From Phycicoccus sp. (GTDB lineage Bacteria; Actinomycetota; Actinomycetes; Actinomycetales; Dermatophilaceae), in the NCBI GenBank assembly GCA_012927555.1, contig JABBOX010000071.1, positions 1-64,000 on the forward strand: a stretch of DNA of 64,000 nucleotides, read 5' to 3'. The notes beneath the pieces were generated by a model. The model did no database searches. It saw only the letters and a list, made by a program, of their open reading frames with translations, and was not told the origin of the DNA. This document shows, piece after piece, positions 1 through 9,404 of the stretch (positions within the stretch are counted from its first letter, which is position 1; the number at the start of each line of letters is the position of its first letter). The translations under genes were made by a program, and so were the position numbers.

Positions 1-130
1 CTTACTCCTATCAACACATTCTCTCACCCTCACTAACAAACAAAACCACACCAACTAACACATACCCCCCCCCACACCCCCCCCCCCCCCGCCCCGGGGG
101 GGGCCGCCGGGCCCCCCGGGCCCGCTTGTG
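1..130. other. Low-complexity contig-edge-like sequence (AT-rich start, then poly-C/poly-G run)
   Basis: Homopolymeric C and G runs at ~64-123 after a compositionally discordant first 60 bases. Confidence 0.6.
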
Positions 131-203
131 TTCGATATTGTCTCTACCGTCCCGGCGCGACGTCCGAGTCAAGTTCTTCACAATCACCACCTGACCTCAC
201 GTC

Positions 204-383
204 TTAGTTGTTGAAGGGCGGGTTTGCAATGACCGCGTTGAACAGGCCTTCGACGGACGAACCAAAAGCAACCACGGCGATGACAATCACCACAGCAATC
301 AACCCAACCATGAGCCCGTACTCAACCGCAGTCGCACCGCGTTCTGGGCCTCGACCACGAAGGCGGTCGAATCGACGCAACAT
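204..383 (-). CDS. Flp family type IVb pilin
   Basis: MLRRFDRLRGRGPERGATAVEYGLMVGLIAVVIVIAVVAFG: Flp motif GATAVEYGLMV plus hydrophobic helix; internal ATG with purine-rich RBS chosen. Confidence 0.88.
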   Translation of the reverse strand: MLRRFDRLRGRGPERGATAVEYGLMVGLIAVVIVIAVVAFGSSVEGLFNAVIANPPFNN

Positions 384-542
384 TGACGTCCCCTTTCCGT
401 GGGGCGACGCAGATGAGACGGGGCCTGTGCGCGGCGACCGTAGGCAAACCACGACCGGTGGCGTGGCGCGGGTGGGACAGACACACGGTTTGGGCCACCG
501 CGCCGAACCAGTGCGAGCCCAAGCCCGCAAGAAGCGGTCGGA

Positions 543-722
543 TCAGACAGCGTCAGCAGTCGTCTGGAAGATGCTGGTGAGGTTGGTCCCAAGTGCGGTG
601 ACCGCAATGATGATGACGACAGCGATGAGCGCAACCATGAGGCCGTACTCAACGGCCGTGGCACCGCGATCGTCACGAATCTGAGCGAGCTTGTTCTGGA
701 ACTTGATCATCTGAGTAAGCAT
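543..722 (-). CDS. Flp family type IVb pilin (paralogue)
   Basis: MLTQMIKFQNKLAQIRDDRGATAVEYGLMVALIAVVIIIAV. Confidence 0.88.
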   Translation of the reverse strand: MLTQMIKFQNKLAQIRDDRGATAVEYGLMVALIAVVIIIAVTALGTNLTSIFQTTADAV

Positions 723-794
723 TTCGTTCCCCTTCCAGGGCTTGGGCGTTGAATCTCGAGGCAAATTCCGAGGCTGAGCCCCGACGTACCAACA

Positions 795-2357
795 TTGCGG
801 CCTGGCCCTGATCAGACACATCGACTGAACCTGTTGACGTTTACCGACGAAAGTACGACCAAGTCATGGGCCGAACGGCTGATGCGCGGCGAGATGCGCG
901 GTTTCAGCTGCTGGAGTGTCGATACTCGTACCGTGCCCCCGAACACCCCCGCGACCCGCCTCTTGAGCCGGCTACACCAGCGTGCTTCTCTCTTCGCCGG
1001 CGCTCTGGCACTGGCAGTCGTCGCGACCACCACGATGTTCGGTGTGCGGGCGATCAGTGACCCAAGCCCTTGGCTGCACCTGCGGATCGGGCGGTTCCTC
1101 CTCGAGGGTGGCCGCTTCGGCTTCCCTGATCCGTGGGCACCCTTTGCGACCAAGCAGTACGTCCTCACCGAGTGGCTCCCAGCCATCATCGGTTATCTGA
1201 CCTACGACCGATTCGGGTCCCCAGGGATCGCCTGGTTGCGCGGTGCAGGGATCCTGATTCTCCTGACTGCCGTCCTATGGACCACCCGTCGCACCTCGGG
1301 CGCCATCGCTGCCATCTTGGTTGCGTTCATCGCGGTGCTCGGTGCCTACGACGGACTCGCCGAGCGACCTCAGATGATCAGCCTGATCTTCGTCGCGATC
1401 ACCCTCGGCGCATGGTGGCGCACCACCGAGGACCTTCGACCGCGCTGGTGGCTCGTACCGCTCACCTGGGTCTGGGCTTCCTGCCACGGCCTCTGGCTGG
1501 TCGGTGTGGGCGTGGGTGTCATCGTCGGGCTCGGACTCGCGTTCGACGGACGGATCAGCGGTTATCAACTTCGCAGACTCCTGCTGGTGCCGCTTGCATC
1601 ATTGTGCGCAGTCGGGCTGACTCCCATCGGACCGAAACTGCTCCTGGCGCCCTTCACCGTTGGCAGCAATGCTCGCGACTTTGTCGGCGAATGGCAGTCC
1701 TCTGACATTCGCCTGCCGGCCACGGTCATCACGCTGTTGATGATCAGCTTTGTCGTAGTCGTCTGGGCGCGGTCGGCACGCACGCCTCGCTGGTGGCAGA
1801 TCGGGCTCTTGGTCGCCGCATTGATCTGCGCTCTTGCCATGGCACGAACCGTGGCCATCGGCGCCGTGCTCGCGGCGCCGCTCATGGCTCAAGAGGTACA
1901 GAACTTGCTTGCAACCCCCGTGACGCGGTCATCGCGACGCTCCCAGATGGCGTGGCTCGGACTCACCGCCGCTGCCCTGCTCGTCGCTGTACCGCTAGCC
2001 GGTGCCGTCGCTCAACGACCCGAGAGTGTGCCCCTGCGCCTCGCCGCCCAACTACAGGAGATTCCCAACGGCACGGTGGTGATTGCCACGGGGGACGTGA
2101 CTGGCTGGTTGTTGTGGTCGGCGCCCAACCTGAAGCCGGTCGAGGACCTCCGCATCGAGATCTTCGACCCGGCATACGTCCGCCGGTTCATCGAGACAAT
2201 GGCCGCCGGCCCGGCGTGGCGCGACTTCGTCAACGACAGCGGCGCAACCGTCGCGCTGCTCGAGGATGACTCGCCCTTGTCAACGGCCTTGCAGGAGCGA
2301 GCGCACTGGCGCGCGACCGGATCCGACGCGGGATATCTGCTTCTGAGGCGGCCATGA
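795..2357 (+). CDS. Polytopic membrane protein, tandem paralogue 1 (start uncertain)
   Basis: Multiple hydrophobic segments; strong similarity to the next ORF (DPWxPFAT, EDLRPRWWL.PLTWVWA..HGLWL). Confidence 0.75.
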   Translation: MRPGPDQTHRLNLLTFTDESTTKSWAERLMRGEMRGFSCWSVDTRTVPPNTPATRLLSRLHQRASLFAGALALAVVATTTMFGVRAISDPSPWLHLRIGRFLLEGGRFGFPDPWAPFATKQYVLTEWLPAIIGYLTYDRFGSPGIAWLRGAGILILLTAVLWTTRRTSGAIAAILVAFIAVLGAYDGLAERPQMISLIFVAITLGAWWRTTEDLRPRWWLVPLTWVWASCHGLWLVGVGVGVIVGLGLAFDGRISGYQLRRLLLVPLASLCAVGLTPIGPKLLLAPFTVGSNARDFVGEWQSSDIRLPATVITLLMISFVVVVWARSARTPRWWQIGLLVAALICALAMARTVAIGAVLAAPLMAQEVQNLLATPVTRSSRRSQMAWLGLTAAALLVAVPLAGAVAQRPESVPLRLAAQLQEIPNGTVVIATGDVTGWLLWSAPNLKPVEDLRIEIFDPAYVRRFIETMAAGPAWRDFVNDSGATVALLEDDSPLSTALQERAHWRATGSDAGYLLLRRP

Positions 2358-3760
2358 CGCCGCCCATGACCGCCCAACGGGAAAGCGCGCGAGTCCCGAC
2401 CATGGTGTCGATCGCCTGCGCCGTTGCGGTCATGTACCTGGGCATCCGCCCGGTCAGCGACAACGATGCCTGGTGGCATCTCAAGGTCGGCGAGTACCTG
2501 TTGAACGGTGGGGCATTCGTCGGGACCGATCCCTGGAACCCGTTCGCCACGCGGCCGTTCGTTGTGAGCCAGTGGCTTCCCGAAATCGCCGCGTTCCAGG
2601 GCTACGAGTGGTTCGGGCTGCCTGCAGTCGCCTGGCTCCGGTGTGTGGCCATCTTGCTTCTCTTCACCGCCATACTCTGGTGCACGCGCCACGTCGCCGA
2701 CACCGTTCCGGCGCTCATTGTCGCCTTGGCCGCCCTGAGCGCAACCGGCGGCGGGCTGGGCGAGCGACCTCAGCTGGTCAGCTTCATCATGTTGGCCATC
2801 TGGGTGGGAGCCTCCTGGCGGACCGCTGAAGACCTCCGTCCACGTTGGTGGCTGATTCCACTCACGTGGGTCTGGGCCAACAGCCACGGCCTCTGGCTGA
2901 CCGGCATCGGGATCGGGATCGTCGTAATTGTCGGTTTGTGGCTCGACCGGCGGGTCACACTTCGTGCAGCCACACGGCTCATGATCGTTCCACTGGCAAG
3001 CCTCGGAGTCTGCGCCCTGACGCCGGTCGGTGCGCGTCTGCTGCTCGCCCCGTTCGAGGTGTCGCAGATCGCCACGGAGTTCATCCAAGACTGGAAACCC
3101 ACACCGGTGCGCACCAGTCTTGTGGCCATCCTGACGCTGGTCATGATCGCTGGCGCCGCGGCCGGCTGGATCAGATCCGGGGACAAGACCCCTTGGTGGA
3201 AACTGGGTCTGGCAATGGCCTCGGTCGTGTCCACGCTCGCTATGGTGCGCACCATTCCCGTTGGGGCGATCATCGCCGCTCCTTTGGCCGCGTCCGCACT
3301 CCAGTCGCTGCGACACACGACACCGCAGCCGCCTGGGCGGAGATCGAAACGGCTCTGGGCGCTGCTCATCCTCACCTGCGCCGTCATCGCTGTTCCCGTG
3401 ACGGGGGTTGTGGCCCAGAAGCCGGGTGGGGTTCCCGACCAGTTGCAGAAAACCCTCGACGCCGCCCCTGCCCGATCAGTTGTCTTCAACGACCGGTCAA
3501 TGAGCGGATGGCTCCTTTGGAGCGAACCACAGCTGATCTCGGTCATGGACCTGCGATCCGAGATCTTCAGCAAGGAATACGTCCAGGCCTACCTGCGCAC
3601 TGCGGAGGCCGGTCCGGGTTGGCAGGACTTCCTCGCCAAAACCAAGCCGACCTACGCCCTGCTGCGTTCCGAGTCACCGCTTCGCCTGACGTTGCAGGAA
3701 GAGCTGCACTGGGTTCCTCTGCAGACTGCTCAGGGGTTCACCGTTATGCGAGCTCCTTAG
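2354..3760 (+). CDS. Polytopic membrane protein, tandem paralogue 2
   Basis: 468 aa; 4-bp ATGA overlap with the upstream paralogue; shared motifs. Confidence 0.8.
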   Translation: MTPPMTAQRESARVPTMVSIACAVAVMYLGIRPVSDNDAWWHLKVGEYLLNGGAFVGTDPWNPFATRPFVVSQWLPEIAAFQGYEWFGLPAVAWLRCVAILLLFTAILWCTRHVADTVPALIVALAALSATGGGLGERPQLVSFIMLAIWVGASWRTAEDLRPRWWLIPLTWVWANSHGLWLTGIGIGIVVIVGLWLDRRVTLRAATRLMIVPLASLGVCALTPVGARLLLAPFEVSQIATEFIQDWKPTPVRTSLVAILTLVMIAGAAAGWIRSGDKTPWWKLGLAMASVVSTLAMVRTIPVGAIIAAPLAASALQSLRHTTPQPPGRRSKRLWALLILTCAVIAVPVTGVVAQKPGGVPDQLQKTLDAAPARSVVFNDRSMSGWLLWSEPQLISVMDLRSEIFSKEYVQAYLRTAEAGPGWQDFLAKTKPTYALLRSESPLRLTLQEELHWVPLQTAQGFTVMRAP

Positions 3761-3809
3761 CAACAACCGGAAGCCTGGCGAACCCCGAGGCTGGAATGCA
3801 CCGACCGAC

Positions 3810-5591
3810 CTACTCCCCCGGAATCAAGAAGTCGGTGCCGGTCTGCAGCTGCTGCCAACCGTTGCCTGCGCGGGCCAGGACCTTGCCCGGATCCGCAATC
3901 ACCACAACGCCTCTGACGCCACCAGTGCTGGTGACCAGCCGCGGGCCGACTATCGGCGGCAGCGCCGTGATCTTGCTACCGGTCTCCACCAGGTATGGGG
4001 CCAATGCCGCCTTGGAACCAACCCGACCAACGACCGCCAGGGTGCTGTCGTCGGCCCACGCAAGGTCTGTCGCAGCGGTCAGCGTCCACCCAACCTGAAG
4101 CGGTTCAGCCGCCAGGGAAAGGGCGGCACCGTTGCCAGAGCGGACGATCCCCGCAACCATCACCTGCACGTCGGCACCAGCAAAGTCAGTGGTGACCATC
4201 GCGACCCGCTGATTGTCGCTGGCCACTCTCAACGCCAGCACCCTGCGTTTGTCCAGCCACTTGGCCGAGATCTCACGCGGCTTGGCGTCCTTGACGGGGC
4301 TCAGCGCGGTGTCGATCACCCACACCTTGGTGGCTCCTCGAGCCTCCCCCGCGACCCACAGTCCGTTGAGCGAATCGTAGGACGGTTTGGTCAGCCCGCT
4401 GCCAAACTGGGCCAGCTGGAACATCTGATTTCCTTGCCAGCGTGCAAGATCGCCGCGATCGCCGCCGATGCCTGCGATCTCCTGACCGTTCCAGGACATC
4501 GCCAGGGATACCCACCCGGCCGGAATCTTGGGCAGGGCGGCGCCGGTGGCCGGCTTCGCCGGCTCGCGCGGCTGATCCTGAGGACGATCTGCGAACACCC
4601 TGCTCAACTCCGACCCCGCTCGCAGAACAGCCGTCGTAGTCGAGGTCGAGGTGTCGATCTGGTAACCCAACGTCGTCAAGACCGAGACGTCATCCGGGAT
4701 ACCAGGCAGGTCCAACCGAGCCCCCTCTACCTGGAGCGAGACCTGGGTCACCAACGGTACCTGCATCAGCGTCGCGACGAACTGGGCCCACATGGCCCGT
4801 CGCTGGTCGGGGTCGGCCGTCAGCGCCATGGCCGACAGATCCACGAGGGCCCGGCCGGACTGGATCGGCACAGCGTCAACGGCCAGCACCGTCCTCGCGG
4901 GAACGCCGGTGTGCGCGGCGCCGGTCAGGTAGGCCGGGACAGGTTCCAGCTGGGCACGGGCCAACGTTGTGGCCAGCCCGGTGGTGATCGGGAACCACCG
5001 CCGGTCGCCCACTACCGCCCGTGCGGAGTTGGAGACATAAGCGATCGTGAAAGGTCGATAGATGCGGTCCAGATCTCTGGCACTCAGCCACAGGCCAAAC
5101 CCCTTCGGGGGCAACGCGATTCGCCAACCCACTTCGAGCTTCTGCATCCCGAAAGTGGCCTTCACCGAGGTGCCAGCCGGAGTCTCACGGTAACGGCCGG
5201 CGTCGTCGACCTCAGCGACGATCGAGGCTGACACGCGCACCGTCGTCGGAGTCAGCAGCTCGACCTTGAGCGCAGAGTCGTCGGCGTAGACCTCAACACC
5301 GGAGTTCGGGAGCCATTCGTCCTTCACTGTTGCACTGAAGAAGGAACGCGCAATGGCGTGGTCATCGTCGAAGCTTGCACCAGCGCCGGCTCTCAGAAAG
5401 CCGCGCACGATCTGATCCGGGGTCGCCCCGGGTGTCGGGCCGTCCGGCTGCACCCGAATCGGTTGCACCGCAGCCTCCCCGACCTGCGAACCCGGTTGCA
5501 CCGGGCTGTCCGTGGGCAGTCCGCCGCATGCACTCAACGCTGCGGCCGCCACTACCGCGACCCAGGCCACACCAGGCCGAACACTCCTCAT
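3810..5591 (-). CDS. lpqB: LpqB-like lipoprotein with GerMN domain
   Basis: Lipobox (LSACGG); directly downstream of and overlapping mtrB; LpqB-type architecture. Confidence 0.9.
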   Translation of the reverse strand: MRSVRPGVAWVAVVAAAALSACGGLPTDSPVQPGSQVGEAAVQPIRVQPDGPTPGATPDQIVRGFLRAGAGASFDDDHAIARSFFSATVKDEWLPNSGVEVYADDSALKVELLTPTTVRVSASIVAEVDDAGRYRETPAGTSVKATFGMQKLEVGWRIALPPKGFGLWLSARDLDRIYRPFTIAYVSNSARAVVGDRRWFPITTGLATTLARAQLEPVPAYLTGAAHTGVPARTVLAVDAVPIQSGRALVDLSAMALTADPDQRRAMWAQFVATLMQVPLVTQVSLQVEGARLDLPGIPDDVSVLTTLGYQIDTSTSTTTAVLRAGSELSRVFADRPQDQPREPAKPATGAALPKIPAGWVSLAMSWNGQEIAGIGGDRGDLARWQGNQMFQLAQFGSGLTKPSYDSLNGLWVAGEARGATKVWVIDTALSPVKDAKPREISAKWLDKRRVLALRVASDNQRVAMVTTDFAGADVQVMVAGIVRSGNGAALSLAAEPLQVGWTLTAATDLAWADDSTLAVVGRVGSKAALAPYLVETGSKITALPPIVGPRLVTSTGGVRGVVVIADPGKVLARAGNGWQQLQTGTDFLIPGE

Positions 5592-7324
5592 GTCTCCGCG
5601 CCCCCGGGAGGCGAGACCGGGCGGTATTCCGTGGCCTGTGCCTGGGCGGAGGCGCTGCGTTCCTCGTCGGGTGTGAGCGGGAGCGGTGAACGCTCGATGG
5701 GGACACCGGTGCGCCTGGGCAGGGTGAGACGGAAACAGGAACCCACGCCTGGCTCGCCCCAGGCCTGCAGCCAACCCTCATGCAGGCGGGCGTCGTCGTG
5801 TGAGATCGCCAGTCCCAGCCCGGTGCCCCCGCTCGTGCGAGCTCGAGCAGGATCGGCACGCCAGAATCGCGTGAAGACCAGTCCGGCCTCCCCCGGACGC
5901 AGCCCCACCCCGGAATCGCGCACCGACACGGCAACGGCGGTCTGGTTGACGCCGAGCCGGACCGTCACCGGCCGCCCCTCACCATGCTCTACCGCGTTGA
6001 CCAGCAAGTTGCGCAGGATTCGTTCGACTCGCCTCGGGTCGATCTCAGCGACAGAGGGACCCTCGGTCGGGATGACCTCCAGGCGGCTGCCCCGGAGAGC
6101 GGCCAGCGCAGCGACTGACTGGACGGCACGCTCGGTCGTATGCCGCAGATCCGTGGCTTCAAGATCGAGAACCGCAGCCCCTGCGTCGAAGCGGCTGATC
6201 TCCAGCAGGTCTGTCAACAAGGACTCGAAACGGTCAATCTCGGTGTGCAGCAGTTCTGCCGACCGCGCGACCGACGGGTCGAAGTCCCCTCGGGAGTCGT
6301 GGATCAGGTCACCCGCCAAGCGGATCGTCGTCAGGGGAGTCCGTAGTTCGTGGGACACGTCCGAGACGAAACGCTGCTGCACCCGCGAGAGATCCTCCAG
6401 TTGGCGGATCTGTTTCTGCAGGCTGTCGGCCATGGCATTGAAAGACTTCCCCAGCTTGGCGATGTCATCCTCTCCGCGGGCCCGCATGCGTTCATTCAGA
6501 CGACCCGAAGAGAGGCGTTGGGCGACCAGCGCAGCCCGGCGTACCGGATCGACGACAAGGCGAGTCACGACGAAGGCGACCGCACCCACAAGGAGCACCA
6601 GCGCGATACCGCCCAGGGCGAAGGTCCTGCCGACGACCTGCAACGTCTGCTGCTCGCGATCGAGCGGGAACACGAAGTACAGCTCGTACTGCCCAGCGAC
6701 CGGCAAGGTCACCCGCGACCCGATGATCACCGCAGAGACCGGCACCCCCTGGGACGAGCTGATCGAGATGAGCTGAACCTGCTGGTGGCCAGGATCCGCT
6801 GCGATGGCGTCGCGCAGCTTTGCCGGCACGCTCGGGAGCCCCACATCGCTGGACAGTACGGTGGGAACGCTGGCAGGACCGGTGTTGTTCTTGGCGCGGG
6901 TCAGGATCACTTCGCGCGACTGGTCTGCCCCCGGGGACGCCGCCTGCCCCACGACGTCAAAGGCGAGCTGGGCGAGGTTGACCGTGTCCGTTCGTCCAGC
7001 CGAGTCGAACCGGGACTGTGCGGCGCTGGCTTGGGATGTGGCTTCGGCACGGGCGGTGAGGATGCGGTCGCTGACCAGACCATCGGCAATGCGTTGATAG
7101 AGGTACGTACCCAGGAACATGACGACGACGAGTCCGAGCAGCATCGTCGAGATGATGACCCGGAACTGGAGGGATGCCCGCCACAGGTGCAGGAACCACC
7201 GGCCCGTCGACCACAGCGCGGACGGGGTCCGTCGTGCCAGCTTCTGGAGGGATGGCACCAGCCGGGCAGTGGCGATGGCCAGTCGTGACAGAGTCACCCT
7301 GACCAAGCGACTCGGCGTGACCAT
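5588..7324 (-). CDS. mtrB: Two-component sensor histidine kinase MtrB
   Basis: HAMP plus SHELRTPLTTIRLAGDLIHDSR H-box and GGTGLGLAIS G-box; mtrA-mtrB-lpqB order. Confidence 0.95.
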   Translation of the reverse strand: MVTPSRLVRVTLSRLAIATARLVPSLQKLARRTPSALWSTGRWFLHLWRASLQFRVIISTMLLGLVVVMFLGTYLYQRIADGLVSDRILTARAEATSQASAAQSRFDSAGRTDTVNLAQLAFDVVGQAASPGADQSREVILTRAKNNTGPASVPTVLSSDVGLPSVPAKLRDAIAADPGHQQVQLISISSSQGVPVSAVIIGSRVTLPVAGQYELYFVFPLDREQQTLQVVGRTFALGGIALVLLVGAVAFVVTRLVVDPVRRAALVAQRLSSGRLNERMRARGEDDIAKLGKSFNAMADSLQKQIRQLEDLSRVQQRFVSDVSHELRTPLTTIRLAGDLIHDSRGDFDPSVARSAELLHTEIDRFESLLTDLLEISRFDAGAAVLDLEATDLRHTTERAVQSVAALAALRGSRLEVIPTEGPSVAEIDPRRVERILRNLLVNAVEHGEGRPVTVRLGVNQTAVAVSVRDSGVGLRPGEAGLVFTRFWRADPARARTSGGTGLGLAISHDDARLHEGWLQAWGEPGVGSCFRLTLPRRTGVPIERSPLPLTPDEERSASAQAQATEYRPVSPPGGAET

Positions 7325-7327
7325 GAC

Positions 7328-8005
7328 CTAGGCGGGACCGGCCTTGTAGCCGACGCCGCGAACCGTCACGACGATCTCGGGGTTCTCAGGGTCGCGTTCG
7401 ATCTTGGAGCGCAGACGCTGGACGTGGACGTTGACCAGGCGCGTGTCTCCGGCATGGCGATAGCCCCACACCTGCTCAAGGAGCACCTCGCGGGTGAACA
7501 CCTGCCAGGGCTTCCGCGCCAGCGCGACGAGAAGGTCAAACTCCAACGGTGTCAACGACAACGGCTTGCCATCACGTTTGACCGAGTGACCCGCCACGTC
7601 GATGCTCAAGTCGCCGATCTGAAGCCCCTCGGGTTCCGGCTCGTCGCTGCGGCGCAGCCGGGCCCTCACCCGAGCGATGAGCTCCTGGGGTTTGAACGGC
7701 TTCAGGACATAGTCGTCGGCACCGGATTCCAGCCCGGCCACGACGTCGAGGGTGTCGGTGCGCGCGGTCAGCATGACGATCGGGGTGCCGGACTCGGCGC
7801 GGATCCGACGGCACACCTCGATGCCGTCGATCCCCGGCAGCATCAGGTCCAAGAGCACGATATCGGGGCGGCTCTCACGAAAGATCGCCATCGCTGAGGA
7901 TCCGTCGGCACAGAGCACGACGTCCAGGCCCTCGTTGCGCAGGACAATCCCCAGCATCTCGGACAGCGCCAGGTCGTCATCGACGATGAGTACGCGATGC
8001 TTCAC
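7328..8005 (-). CDS. mtrA: Response regulator MtrA (GTG start inferred)
   Basis: VKHRVLIVDDDLALSEMLGIVL receiver plus winged-helix DNA-binding domain. Confidence 0.95.
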   Translation of the reverse strand: MKHRVLIVDDDLALSEMLGIVLRNEGLDVVLCADGSSAMAIFRESRPDIVLLDLMLPGIDGIEVCRRIRAESGTPIVMLTARTDTLDVVAGLESGADDYVLKPFKPQELIARVRARLRRSDEPEPEGLQIGDLSIDVAGHSVKRDGKPLSLTPLEFDLLVALARKPWQVFTREVLLEQVWGYRHAGDTRLVNVHVQRLRSKIERDPENPEIVVTVRGVGYKAGPA

Positions 8006-9218
8006 CAAATGTCCTTCCGCCTGGGGGATCTCCACCTGCTGCATCGTCCCATACCGGAGCCTCGCGAACGGGGAAGCGTTGTCGAACCGTCGCGAAGAAG
8101 ATCAAGATAGTCAACCCGACAGCCACGTACGACACGCACGCGGCGACCTGCCACCAGTTGTGTCTGAGCTCCAGCAGCTGTCCGCGTGGGGTGAACCACA
8201 TCGGTCCGACCACGAATATCGCGCCAATAAACCCGGCGACGACTCGGTGGTGGCCCCGAACGAGGACCAACAGAGCGATCACGGCCCAGACCCAATGGTG
8301 GGTCCACGAGATCGGAGAGGCCAGCAGCGAGGCGAAGGCAATGCACACCAGCCCTGCGACTTCATTGCCCGAGTCGATCTGGCGCTTCGCCGCGATCAGG
8401 CCAAGCATCATGACGCCGACGGAGAGAAGAAGTAGTAGGAAGAATGGCGGCGAGACGTCATGAGTGAGTCGCATTACGGCACCAGTCAGGGACTGGTTGT
8501 CGCCCCGGACTGCGGCGTCCTCGCCAAAGCGCGGCAGGTTGATGAAACCGCCGCTCCAGAACTGCCATGAGTCGTGTGGCGCAAACGCAGCGCCCAGCCC
8601 AACGGTGACGGCGAACGCAGCCGCACACCGAAGCGCAGCCGTCCACTCGCGTTTGAGCAACAGGAAGAGGATGAAGGCACCTGGCACGAGCTTGATGCCG
8701 GCGGCGATGCCGATCAACATCCCGCGGTAGCGCGTCGGAACCACGAAACAGTCAACGACGACCATGGCCACCAGGACAATGTTGATCTGCCCCAGGAGCA
8801 TGTTTCGCGCGAACGGCTCGAAGGCCAGACCAGCCAGAGCGACCAAGACGGTCGGCACCAATCCCATGCGAAGGCGCTTGGCACACACTGCGATGACGAC
8901 GGCATAGCCGCCGATCGAGGCCGCTGTCAGAAACCAGCGGGCGTCGACGTTTCCCAACAGCTCGAGAGGGACGAAGAGCAGCGCGGCGAACGGCGGATAG
9001 GTGAAGGGCTGTCCTTGGACGCTGATGCCGTACAGCGGTTCGTGGCGCATGACTGCCGATGCTCCACGAATGTAGACATCGAGATCGATCCAGATGCCCT
9101 TGCGGATGCCGCCCCACCGAAGCCAGAGGAGGACAACAACCACGCTGGTCACGATCACATAGGCCAGCGACGGTCTCCTGACGGCAGTCGACTGTTGCAA
9201 CGTTGCCTCTCCAGACAA
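7977..9218 (-). CDS. GT87-like (DUF2029) polyprenol-phosphate-dependent mannosyltransferase-like membrane protein
   Basis: IWIDLDVYIRGASAVMRHEPLYG, FTYPPFAALLF, GQINIVLVAMVVVD and GIKLVPGAFILF motifs; 3' end overlaps mtrA start; TTG start as given by ORF track. Confidence 0.82.
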   Translation of the reverse strand: MSGEATLQQSTAVRRPSLAYVIVTSVVVVLLWLRWGGIRKGIWIDLDVYIRGASAVMRHEPLYGISVQGQPFTYPPFAALLFVPLELLGNVDARWFLTAASIGGYAVVIAVCAKRLRMGLVPTVLVALAGLAFEPFARNMLLGQINIVLVAMVVVDCFVVPTRYRGMLIGIAAGIKLVPGAFILFLLLKREWTAALRCAAAFAVTVGLGAAFAPHDSWQFWSGGFINLPRFGEDAAVRGDNQSLTGAVMRLTHDVSPPFFLLLLLSVGVMMLGLIAAKRQIDSGNEVAGLVCIAFASLLASPISWTHHWVWAVIALLVLVRGHHRVVAGFIGAIFVVGPMWFTPRGQLLELRHNWWQVAACVSYVAVGLTILIFFATVRQRFPVREAPVWDDAAGGDPPGGRTFGEASRTHRR

Positions 9219-9326
9219 TCGGCATCAGATGTCATGCGAAGAATATGCAGAACACGTTGCCGGGCGCGTGCGGTTGTGGTTGCGGATCGGCGAAGAAGAG
9301 CAACCAGGCCAACTCTGCGGATGACA

Positions 9327-9352
9327 GAGGCATGCCACCCGTTCAGGTGAGC
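9327..9352. repeat. Copy 1 of 26-bp near-repeat gagg[c/t]atgccacccg[t/c]tcaggtgagc
   Basis: 24/26 identity with 13968-13993. Confidence 0.85.
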
Positions 9353-9404
9353 AAACGGCGATGCCGTGGCCGCGTCGGCGTTCCTGACACTTCTACCGGG
9401 CTCG

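Noticed and set aside
2012-3316. 434-aa minus-strand ORF opposite the tandem membrane proteins
   Set aside because: High-GC shadow ORF; composition (Arg/Gly/Asp/His-rich) and lack of domains; the plus-strand ORFs are clearly real.
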